Shown: in pieces, positions 55,359 to 64,000 of the stretch
Layout: each line of letters begins with the position of its first letter
Numbering within the stretch: the stretch's first letter is position 1
Source: Pictodentalium vernedei
Taxonomy: Eukaryota > Mollusca > Scaphopoda > Dentaliida > Dentaliidae
DNA: 64,000 nucleotides
Assembly (NCBI GenBank): GCA_031216915.1
Contig: CM062296.1
Span: forward strand, 456,396,681 to 456,460,680
Direction: 5' to 3'
Translations under genes and position numbers: made by a program
The notes under the pieces: model-generated
Databases searched by the model: none
What the model saw: only the letters and a program-made list of their open reading frames with translations
What the model was told of the DNA's origin: nothing

Positions 55359-56157
55359 CCACCTGAATGTTGGTGTTTCAAATTTTTAACCTTAATCAGA
55401 CATGATGAAAATATGCACATCGAATGTTGCAGGAAAAAAAAAATGGCTGGATGGCGACAATTCTTGTTATTTTTTCATATTTTTAGCTCACCTGGCCTAA
55501 CAGGCCATGTGAGCTTTTCTCATCACTTGGTGTCCGTTTGTCGGTCGTCGTCCGTAAACTTTTCACATTTTCATCTTCTCTGTAACCACTGAGCCGAACT
55601 CAGGCAGGAATGGTCTATGGGAGGTCCTCTACAAACGATCCTCATTTTGTTCCCGTTGGATGAAAAACATGGCTTCCAGAGGCATTCTTTGATTCTGGTT
55701 GGTGGACTTTCTAAAATCTTCTCTGAAACTGCCACTCCAAATGTTTCGAAACTTCATATAAATGATGACTGGGACCCCCTCAACCAATGATCCTCATTTA
55801 ATGTTGATCGGGTTGTAAACATGGCCACAATTGTGGCTTATAGTCACTGTAGAAACCCTATGGGAAATCACATTTTCCTCTTCTTCTCTGGAAAAACCGA
55901 GGCGACGTGAAAACAAACCTGGCAGGGATAGTCTATGGGAGGTCCTCTACAAATGATCCTCATTTTGTTCCCGTGGGTTAAAAAACATGACCGCCAGAGG
56001 CATTCTATGATTCTGATTGGTAGATTTTCAAAAATCTTCTCCTCTGAAACTGCAGTCCTCGGAATTAGCAACGGCATTCGGCAATGCTGTCGCAAATGCC
56101 ACCGCCGTGGGGCACAGCGGCAGCATTTTCTTGCCATCACAAATTGGCAGCCATAAT

Positions 56158-58830
56158 ATTTTTAGCTTAACTTGACATAGTCAAGATAAGCTATTGCCAT
56201 CACGCGTGCGGAAGTCTGTGACGTCTGTTCACATTTTCCTTTAGCACGGGCTACACCCCGCAGTTCTTGTCTGATCGTCACGAAATTTCATATGCAGGTT
56301 TGGGGTCATGTCTAGATGAGAACGTCCCCTTTTGGTCGCGATCGGGCAACCGGTATGGCTGCCCGAGCCCAAAACCTGAAAACCATTAGCACAGTCTACA
56401 GGTCGTATTTATGAAGGGATTTCATTGTAACTTGGTAGGATGCCTCTGTATAATGCCTAGATGAGAACGTCCCCTTTTGGGCATGATCTATCAACTGTGA
56501 TGGCTGCCCAAGCCCGAAACCCAAAAACTTTTAGCACAGTCTGCAAGTCATGTTTAATGTGGAGGGATTTCATTGTAACTTGGTAGGATGACTCCTTATG
56601 ATGTCTAGATGAGAATTTCCCCATTTGGGCATGATCTGCCAACCGTGACGACTGCCCGAGCCCAAAACCCGAAAACCTTTACCACAGTCTACAGGTTATA
56701 TTTATTGAGGAATTTCATTGTAACTTGGTGGGTTGACTTCATACATTGATCATACTAGATGAGAAAGTCACCTTTGGGCATGATTGGGCAACTGTGAGGG
56801 CTACAGGGGCCCAAAGCCCGAAAACCTTTAGCACAGTCTAGAGGTCATATTTATGAAGGGATTTCATTGTAACTTGGTAGGATGACTCCAAATAATGTCT
56901 AGATGAGAATGTCCCATTTTGATCGCGATCATGCAGCCTTGATGGGTGCCCGAGCCCAAAAACCTTTAGCATAGGCAAAAGGTCATATTTATGGAAGGAT
57001 TTCATTGTAACCTCTTAGGTTGACTCCATGTAATGCCTAGATCTCTATGATGACATCCCCTTTTGTTCATGATTGGTCAGTTGTAATGGCTACTAGTGCC
57101 CGAAGCCCGAAAACCTTGAGCACAGTCTACAGGTCATATTTATGAAGGGATTTCATTGTAACTTCGCAGGATCACTCCAGATGATGCCCAGATGAGATTG
57201 TCCCCTTTGGTTGCGATCATTCAACCATGATGGCTGCCCGAGCCTGAAGCCCGAAAACCTTAAGCACAGTCTACAGGTCATATTTATGAAGGGATTTCAT
57301 TGTAACTTGGTAGGTTGACTTCATATAATGTCTAGATGAGAACGTCCCCTTTTGGACATGATTGGGCAACTTTGACGGCTAAAGGTGCCCGAAGCCCGAA
57401 AACCTTTTGCACTGTCTACAGGTCATATTTATGAAGGGATTTCATTGTAACTTGGTAGGATGACTCCAAATAATGTCTAGACGAGAACGTCCCATTTTGG
57501 CCATGATCATTCAGCCTTGATTGGTGCCCGAGCCCAAAAACCTTTAGCATAGACAAAAGGTTATATTTATAGAAGGATTTCATTGTAACCTGTAAGGTTG
57601 ACTCCATATAATGCCTAGATGATGACATCCCCTTTTGGTCGTGATTGGTCAGCTGTGATGGCTACAAGTGCCCGAAGCCCAAAAACCTTGAGTACAGTCT
57701 ACAGGTCATATTTATCAAGGAATTTCATTGTAACTTCGTAGGATCACTCCAGATAATGCCCAGATGAGATTGTCCCCTTTGGTTGCGATCATTCAACCAT
57801 GATGGCTGCCCGAAGCCCGAAAACCTTAAGCACAGTCTACAGGTCATATTTATGAAGGAATTTCATTGTAACTTGGTAGGTTAACTTCATATAATGTCTA
57901 GATGAGAACGTCCCCTTTTGGACATGATTGGGCAACTGTGACTGCTTCAGGGGTCCAAAGCCCAGATGATGCCCAGATGAGATTGTCCCCTTTGGTTGCG
58001 ATCATTCAACCATGATGGCTGCCCGAGCCCGAAGCCCGAAAAACTTTAGCACAGTCTACAGGTCATATTTATGAAGGGATTTCATTGTAACTTGGTAGGT
58101 TGACTTCATATAATGTCTAGATGAGAACGTCCCCTTTTGGACACGATTGGGCAACTGTGACTGCTTCAGGGGTCCAAAGCCCGAAAACCTTTAGAACAGT
58201 CTGCAGGTCATAATTATGAAGGGATTTCATTGTAACTTGGTAGGATGACTCCAAATAGTGTCCAGATGAGAATGTCCCCTTTTGGTTGCAATCATTCAAC
58301 CATGATGGCTGCCAGAGCCCAAAGCCCAAAAACCTTTAGCACAGCCTACAGGTCATATTTATTAAGGAATTTCATTGTAACTTGGTAGATTGACTTCATA
58401 TAATGTCTAGATGAGAACGTCCCCTTTGGACGCAATTGGGAAACTGACGGCTACAGGGGCCTGAAGCCTGAAAACCTTTAGCACAGTCTACAGGCCATAT
58501 TTATGAGGGAATTTTAATGTAACTTGATAGGATGACTCGTTTTGGAATATTTTCACTGTAACTTGGTAACTTTTGTTGATATACGTTAACTGTGAGGGCC
58601 ACATACATTAACTGTGAGGTCATATTAACCCACCCCTCAGCTCTTTAGTACAGTGTACACCTCATATTATTCTTATCATAAACATAGCACACAGGGAACA
58701 GAAATGAACATATTCCCAATTATCACAATTCTTGTCTTATTTCATAATCGTTTCATAAACATTGAACATTATCCTTTTCATCAAACACAACACACAAAGT
58801 TAAGCTCCAGTGTCATTGACACTTTCATTT
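56158..58830 (+). mobile_element. Hairpin-headed tandem-array element, family E, copy 1
   Basis: Starts ATTTTTAGCTTAACTTGAC; the head hairpin is AGCTTAACTTGAC-ATA-GTCAAGATAAGCT, with one mismatch. About 16 units of 145-150 bp follow, marked by TCTAGATGAGAACGTCCCCT, ACAGTCTACAGGTCATATTT and GGGATTTCATTGTAACTTGG. A ~250-nt AT-rich tail ends in the palindrome AGTGTCATTGACACT (58809-58823) and TTCATTT. Units alternate between at least two subtypes (GCTACAGG..GCCCGAAGCCC and GATGGGTGCCCGAGCCC), which hints at higher-order amplification. Non-coding. Inserted in the hAT-like element. Confidence 0.78.
58809..58823. other. 3' palindrome of family E
   Basis: AGTGTCATTGACACT, identical to that of families A and F. 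Confidence 0.85.
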
Positions 58831-60127
58831 TACTTGTCCCAATCACCTGAAGTCCGTCAGAACTGATCATCCAACCCTACATAACATATGTTTTATAGTC
58901 GTAACTGGTGTATAAAATCAATATTTGAGGAAATATCTTATATTAATTAATTTGAAAGTAAGTTTGTACAAAATGTATGTGGTTGAAAAACTGTTCTTAA
59001 CCAGTTGTTTTTCGTTTGTTTGTGTTTTTTCGAAAGAACCCCCTTGTTGACTGTGATGCACATTTAAAATAACCCAGGAATTCCTGGGCAATTCCCTTTT
59101 GATGTCACACCTTACATAAATACAACCAATCAAATTCTTCGTTTCATGAAGGTATGCTAAATTAGTGTACTGGGACAATGCGGCAGTTCTTTTGGTCACT
59201 GATGTAATCTCCTTTTCCATTTTAATTTTAGCATTCTCCACTTGTAGCATATGTAAACTGTACAATCTCAAACAAACTGAATTGGAAAACAATCAATCGG
59301 TTCAATAAAAAAATAAATGCATTGAGCACAAAACGAGGGTGAGTTGGAAAATAATTCTTGTTGTGTTTATTGGGTCAGAGTCAACTCGCCCTGGGTTGAT
59401 GCGCAATGCAAATATTTCTGTCTCTAACAGTTACTGTCAAAAGCGATAGGCTAATAATGCATGGATGCGAGTTACAACCAGCCCCTAAAATTAGGACAAC
59501 CAGTCAATCAATTGATCACTTAATCGAACTACAGCTTGTCCAACTGACCACCCGCCAGTGATCTCTTGTCCATTCGAAGTCAGCTGTTCTGATTAATGAT
59601 TATTATTCACTTAGTGTCATAATACTGTCATCCAAACAATTCAATTCAAAAGTGCCGTCGCTGATAAAAATTTGCCGTCGCAGAATTTTTGGCAGCGGCA
59701 ATGTTGTGCCGTCGCAATATTTTCCTAATTCCGAGGACTGGAAACTGCCAGGCGAAATGTTTTGATACTTCACATAAATGATAACTGGGACCCCCCTCTA
59801 CCAACGATCCTCATTTAATGTTGATCGGGTTGTAAACATGGCCACAATTGCGGCTTATAGTTACTATAGAAACCCTCTGGGAAATCACATATTCATCTTC
59901 TTCTCTGAAACTACTGAGCCGACGTGAACCACACTTTGCAGGAATGGTCTATGAGAGGATGGAAATATGTGGCCACCAGAGGCTATATTCTAATGCTTAA
60001 CCCAATGTCCCTCCTGTCTGCATAAAAGATCGGTACTGTCAGCAAAATACTTGTTTTTTGAGAATCTGGTAAGGGTTGGTTCCAGTTTTCTCCACCGAGG
60101 ACTGGGAAAAAAAAAAAATATTGTGTA

Positions 60128-60331
60128 TACAGTACAAGTCAAAATAAGCTGTAGCATAACTGCAATAAACTAAGTAAACTGCTGCTCCTGCCCTGACAAG
60201 ATCAGAATCTGACCTTTTCAGTGAGAGCTTTCCATAAAATGATGTTAGCTTCTGGTCTTATCAGTGTAGGAAGAGAAAAAGATACGTAGTTTATAGGATT
60301 ATCCTACACAACTTATTTTGACTTTACTGTA
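60128..60331. mobile_element. Mariner-like MITE with TA target
   Basis: The ends TACAGTACAAGTCAAAATAA and its near-complement TTATTTTGACTTTACTGTA are inverted over ~26 bp, bounded by TA. 204 bp, non-coding. Inserted in family D sequence. Confidence 0.7.
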
Positions 60332-60640
60332 CCTTGATTTTTGCATCATTTGTCTTCTGGATTTACAGGGATCTGTCAACTTCAATCTGATAACAGTATT
60401 TTCTGATAAGTAACATGAACAGTTTTTGTTTGTATTCTGTTTCAATCATGTTAGCTTAGATGATAGTAATTATTGTTTATCTTTTAAGATTTGACAAATA
60501 TTGGAGGAAAGTGTGTTTGACTGTAACCCTTTACCTATCCAAAGCTATTATGAAAAGAGAATACTGTCTGAGAGAATTGTAATTTTCAAAATATTTAACC
60601 TTCTTTTACTGATTTTTTTTTTGTTGAAACAGAATTCATA
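60332..60640. other. No gene seen
   Basis: AT-rich sequence lying between family D units; possibly a diverged unit or another insertion. Confidence 0.35.
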
Positions 60641-61262
60641 AATGTGCATTTTCAAGAAAATCTTCTTTGAAACTACAAGGCCAAATGGTTTGAAAACTTA
60701 GTGTGACTGATCACTGTAACCCCCTCTACCACTGATCCTCATTTTAATCTTCATCAGGTTGCAATTATGACTGCAATTGTGGGCCAAATGTTTTGATACT
60801 TTGCATGGTTGATAACTGGAACACCCTCCACGACATTCCTCATTTTAATTTTGATTGTTATGCAAACATGGCCACAATTGCGGTTTATAGTCACTATAGA
60901 AAAAAACCTATGGGAAATCACATTTTCATCTTCTCTCTGGAACTACTGAGTCGATGGAACCAAAACTTGGCAAGAATGGTTTATAGGAGGCCCGCTACAA
61001 ACGATCCTCTTTTTGTTCCCGTTGGTTGGAAAATATGGCAACCAGAGACATTCTGTGATTCTGTTTGATGTATCAAATGTTTTGAAACTTTACGTGATTG
61101 AAGACTGGGACACCTACCAATGATCCTCATGTAATGTTGATGTAATGTTGCAAACATGGCCACAATTACAGCTCATAGTCACCTTGAAAGCCTATGGGAA
61201 ATCACATTTTTATATGTAGTTCCAGGTGAGCGATTACAGGCTCTGTTGAGCCTCGAGTTAAG

Positions 61263-61530
61263 TGTTACCACCTGTATCTCCGAGATGCTTGCATATTTGT
61301 GTTTCAAATATTTAACATTAATCAGAAATTATGAAAATAGTTTTGAAGTTATGCCTCTTGAAATAGAAAAAACGTATTATTTCCACAATTCTCGGCCATC
61401 TTAAGTGTGATAAAATGCAGGTCAAGTTTGATTTCTGCTTGTATACTTTTACTAGTTTTGAGTTATACTCCTTAAATTATGAAAAAATGGTAAAATTGGG
61501 GTATTTAGTTTAGCTTGAAAAAATTGGATA
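61263..61530 (+). repeat. Continuation of the C2 array after family D
   Basis: TTACCACCTGTATCTCCGAG, TGTTTCAAATATTTAACATT and TAATCAGAAATTATGAAAAT match the units left of family D at 55345-55420. Family D therefore inserted within this array. Confidence 0.5.
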
Positions 61531-61690
61531 ACCCCACATACCACATTCAGTTCCTCCAAAGGTTATCCAAACTTTTCTAGGATCACCTTTTCTCGCTCTT
61601 CTACAATCTCCCAGTTCAACTTTCAAGTTGGAGTTTCAAACAAGTGTATCAAAAACCTCGTCTGACTGTCAACTGTTCTATATAATTTTT

Positions 61691-61721
<31 letters not shown>

Positions 61722-61960
61722 GAGGGGGGTTATTGAGGGTTACTCAGAATTCAAGAGATTAATTTTTCACAAGCCTTATGGGTGGCATATTTTGAAGACC
61801 CAAATCATACATCTGGCAGTTGTATACTTGGCCAGAGAAGATCAATTGGGTAGGTCGTGGAGACATCATCATGATGAGGGGGGGGGGGGGGTGGGGGGGG
61901 GGGAGAGGAGTGGGGATGGGATGGGATCTTAAACTTTTAGTTGAGTTTTCAAAAAGAAAC
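61531..61960. repeat. Unassigned, with poly-T/poly-G tracts
   Basis: A T-run followed by 22 G (61701-61722) and a second G-rich tract near 61879-61905. No gene. Confidence 0.5.
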
Positions 61961-62512
61961 TTGACTATTGGTATGACTTTTTGCTGATAACTTAGTTGTT
62001 TCTGGGCGGATTTTGATAATATTTGGTATGTGACTTGATATGAATGTTAACACTCAACGACGCTAAAATAGGGTGTGTCTACTGTCAGTCCAAGGTACAG
62101 TTCTCACAAGAGTTATGGCTCGTCGTTAAAATCAACTAATTTTGAGCTTGATAACATGATGACTTCAACAAACATCAACCAATTGACTTGGCACATGGGT
62201 TTCAAGGAACAATGTCTTGATTGAGTTCGAAAATGGGCTCAGCCTCAGTCCAATGTACAGTTTTTAAAAGAGTTATGGCCCTTTGTTAAAATCGACTAAT
62301 TTTGAGCTTGATAGCACGATAACTTCAACAAACGTCAAGTGATTTGACTGATATCTGGCACATGGGTTTCAAGAAACAATGTCTTGATCGAGTTCTTAAA
62401 CATGCTCGGTATGATGGAAGGGAGCAGAATTATTGGACTGACTTCACTTGGTCATTTTTTGCAGATTTTGTGCTTGATAGCGCGATAACTTAAACGGCAA
62501 CTGATTCGATTC
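61961..62512 (+). repeat. Tandem array, family H
   Basis: Three units of ~160-166 bp share AGTTATGGCYCKTYGTTAAA, CTAATTTTGAGCTTGATA and ACTTCAACAAAC. The core phrase GAGTTATGGCCCTT is shared with family C. It is cut on the right by a copy of family E. Confidence 0.65.
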
Positions 62513-64000
62513 ATTTTTAGCTTAACTTGACATAGTCAAGATAAGCTATTGCCATCACGCGTGCAGAAGTCTGTTAGTCTGTGAGTCTGTTCACATTTTC
62601 CTTTAGCACAGGCAACACCCCGCAGTTCTTGTGTGATCGTCACGAAATTTCATATGCAGGTTAGGGGTCATGTCTAGATGAGAACGTCCCCTTTTGGTCA
62701 CGATCGGTCAACCGGTATAGCAGCCCGAGCCCAAAACCATTAGCACAGCCTACAGGTCGTATTTATGAAGGGATTTCATTGTAACTTGGTAGGATGCCTC
62801 TGTATAGTTCCTAGATGAGAACGTCCCCTTTTTTGCATGATCTGTCAACCGTGATGGCTGCCCAAGCCCGAAACCCAAAAACTTTTAGCACAGTCTGCAG
62901 GTCATGTTTAATATGGAGGGATTTCATTGTAACTTGGTAGGATGACTCCTTATGGTGTCTAGATGAGAATTTCCCCATTTGGGCGTGATCTGCCAACCGT
63001 GACGACTGCCCGAGCCCAAAACCTGAAAACCTTTAGCACAGTCTACAGGTCGTATTTATTGAGGAATTTCATTGTAACTTGGTGGGTTGACTTCATATAA
63101 TGTCTAGATGAGAAAGTCCCCTTTTGGTCCTGATTGGGCAACTGTGACGGCTACAGGGGCCCGAAGCCCGAAAACCTTTAGCACAGTCTACAGGTCATGT
63201 TTATGAAGGGATTTCATTGTAACTTGGTAGGATGACTCCAAATAATGTCTAGATGAGAATGTCCCATTTTGATCGCGATCATTCAGCCTTGATGGGTGCC
63301 CGAGCCCAAAACCCTTTAGCATAGGCAAAAGGTCATATTTATGGAAGGATTTCATTGTAACCTGTTAGGTTGACTCCATATAATGCCAAGATGATTACAT
63401 CCCCTTTTGGTCGTGATTGGTCAACTCTGATGGCTACAGGTGCCCAAAGCCCCGAAAACCTTGAGCACAGTCTACAGGTCATATTTGTAAAGGGATTTCA
63501 GTGTAACTTCGTAGGATCACTCCAGATGATGCCCAGATGAGATTGTCCCCTTTGGTTGCGATCATTCAACCATGATGGTTGCCCGAGCCCGAAAACATTT
63601 AGCACAGTCTACAGGTCATATTTATGAAGGGATTTCATTGTAACTTGGTAGGTTGACTTCATATAATGTCTAGATGAGAATGTCCCCTTTTGGACATGAT
63701 TGGGCAACTGTGATGGCTACAGGGGCCCGAAGCCCGAAAACCTTTAGAGCAGTGTACAGGTCATAATTATGAAGAGATTTCATTGTAGCTTGGTAGGATG
63801 ACTCCAAATAATGTTTAGATGAGAACATCCCCGTTTGGTCGTGTTCATTCTTTATGGCTGCCCGAGCCCAAAGACCTTTAGCATAGTCTGTAGGTCGTAT
63901 TTATGGAAGGATTCATTGTAACTTGTTAGGTTGACTCCATATAATGCCTAGATGATGACATCCCCTTTTAGGCGTGATTGGTCAACTGTGATGGCTACAG
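62513..64000 (+). mobile_element. Hairpin-headed tandem-array element, family E, copy 2 (runs off the window)
   Basis: Same ATTTTTAGCTTAACTTGAC head and hairpin as copy 1, the same leader (ATTGCCATCACGCGTGC, TTCACATTTTCCTTTAGCAC) and then ~145-150-bp units to the window end. The order of unit subtypes in the first eight or so units matches copy 1, so the two arrays share a recent ancestor. Inserted in family H. Confidence 0.78.

Larger units (their letters stand above)
56053..59740. mobile_element. hAT-like non-autonomous element inside family D
   Basis: Perfect 16-bp inverted ends CAGTCCTCGGAATTAG (56053-56068) and its complement (59725-59740), flanked by the duplication GAAACTG, or 8 bp GAAACTGC if the boundary is moved by one. 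Subterminal words GCCGTCGCA and its complement repeat on both sides (56085-56130; 59650-59715). The interior carries array element E. No transposase is seen; a 124-codon frame at 58918-59292 is unrecognised. Confidence 0.78.
55489..61262 (+). mobile_element. Hairpin-headed tandem-array element, family D, split by later insertions
   Basis: Starts ATTTTTAGCTCACC with the hairpin AGCTCACCTGGCC-TAACA-GGCCATGTGAGCT, then TCATCACTTGGTGTCCGTTT and a GTCGTCGTCCG stretch. Its ~318-bp units share GGTCTATGGGAGGTCC, GATCCTCATTTTGTTCCCGT, AAACATGGCCACAATTG and CTATGGGAAATCACATTTT. The element is interrupted at 56053-59740 and at 60128-60331. The right end, GGTGAGCGATTACAGGCTCTGTTGAGCCTCGAG, carries a hairpin (AGGCTC/GAGCCT). 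From memory this family is common in bivalve genomes. Confidence 0.75.

Noticed and set aside
56280-58520. CRISPR-like regular repeats
   Set aside because: Units are 145-150 bp with no unique spacers, and the genome is animal; this is a tandem array.
58918-59292. 124-codon minus-strand ORF inside the hAT-like element
   Set aside because: No transposase motif or other known domain; could be chance.
1-64000. Polinton, envelope-bearing retrovirus, or toxin gene
   Set aside because: No protein-primed polymerase, packaging ATPase, capsid set, envelope or toxin motif was found; the Gypsy has no ORF between RNase H and its LTR.
1-64000. tRNA genes
   Set aside because: No cloverleaf with paired A and B boxes was recognised by eye on either strand; a dedicated scan could still find one.

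Overview
The window looks like transposon-packed intergenic or intronic DNA from a marine invertebrate animal. A mollusc, probably a bivalve or gastropod, fits best. The reasons are spliceosomal-type signals, eukaryotic retroelements and DNA transposons, a 5S rRNA-derived SINE, and several families of hairpin-headed tandem-array elements. From memory these arrays resemble the 'pearl'/Helentron-type elements and the repeats opening AGCTCACCTG... of mollusc genomes. No complete host gene is visible. The only host coding candidate is one tiny exon near 46.98 kb.

Layout. 0-2.8 kb: a foldback MITE, blocks of short repeated motifs, and an unassigned GC-rich unit. 2.8-9.9 kb: a DIRS-type tyrosine-recombinase retrotransposon that looks whole, with inverted terminal repeats and an internal complementary region. 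9.95-11.4 kb: a Mutator-like element with a 9-bp target duplication and a PHD-finger remnant. 11.6-12.7 kb: two ~40-nt palindromes, a hAT MITE and a TTAA MITE. 14.4-28.4 kb: a young Ty3/Gypsy element on the minus strand, with integrase ahead of reverse transcriptase (Gmr1-type order) and LTRs differing at about 3 of 974 positions. It is split by a second, heavily decayed DIRS copy (16.48-23.40 kb). 28.4-29.4 and 37.3-38.2 kb: two copies of a TTAA inverted-repeat family; the second preserves the Gypsy empty site. 30.3-35.1 kb: a nearly intact LINE ending in an (ACT)n tail.

39.3-43.5 kb: tandem arrays, including a hairpin-headed array element with another nested in it. 43.5-47.4 kb: mostly non-repetitive sequence containing the candidate host exon. 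47.4-50.7 kb: a decayed Tc1-like transposase gene split by a 2.3-kb hAT-like element with a clean 8-bp target duplication. 50.8-64 kb: almost entirely hairpin-headed tandem-array elements, nested up to four deep, with a hAT-like element, a mariner-like MITE, a 5S SINE and a foldback element among them.

The most unusual themes are two. (1) At least six tandem-array families have unrelated or weakly related core repeats but share a common build: an ATTTWTTAG start, a hairpin head and a terminal hairpin. Three of them, plus a solo copy, carry the same 15-nt 3' palindrome, which suggests one mobilising enzyme. (2) A decayed DIRS copy has identical terminal repeats and sits in a very young Gypsy, so it appears to have been moved recently in trans. 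All calls come from reading the sequence; family names rest on remembered hallmarks and no database search was run.
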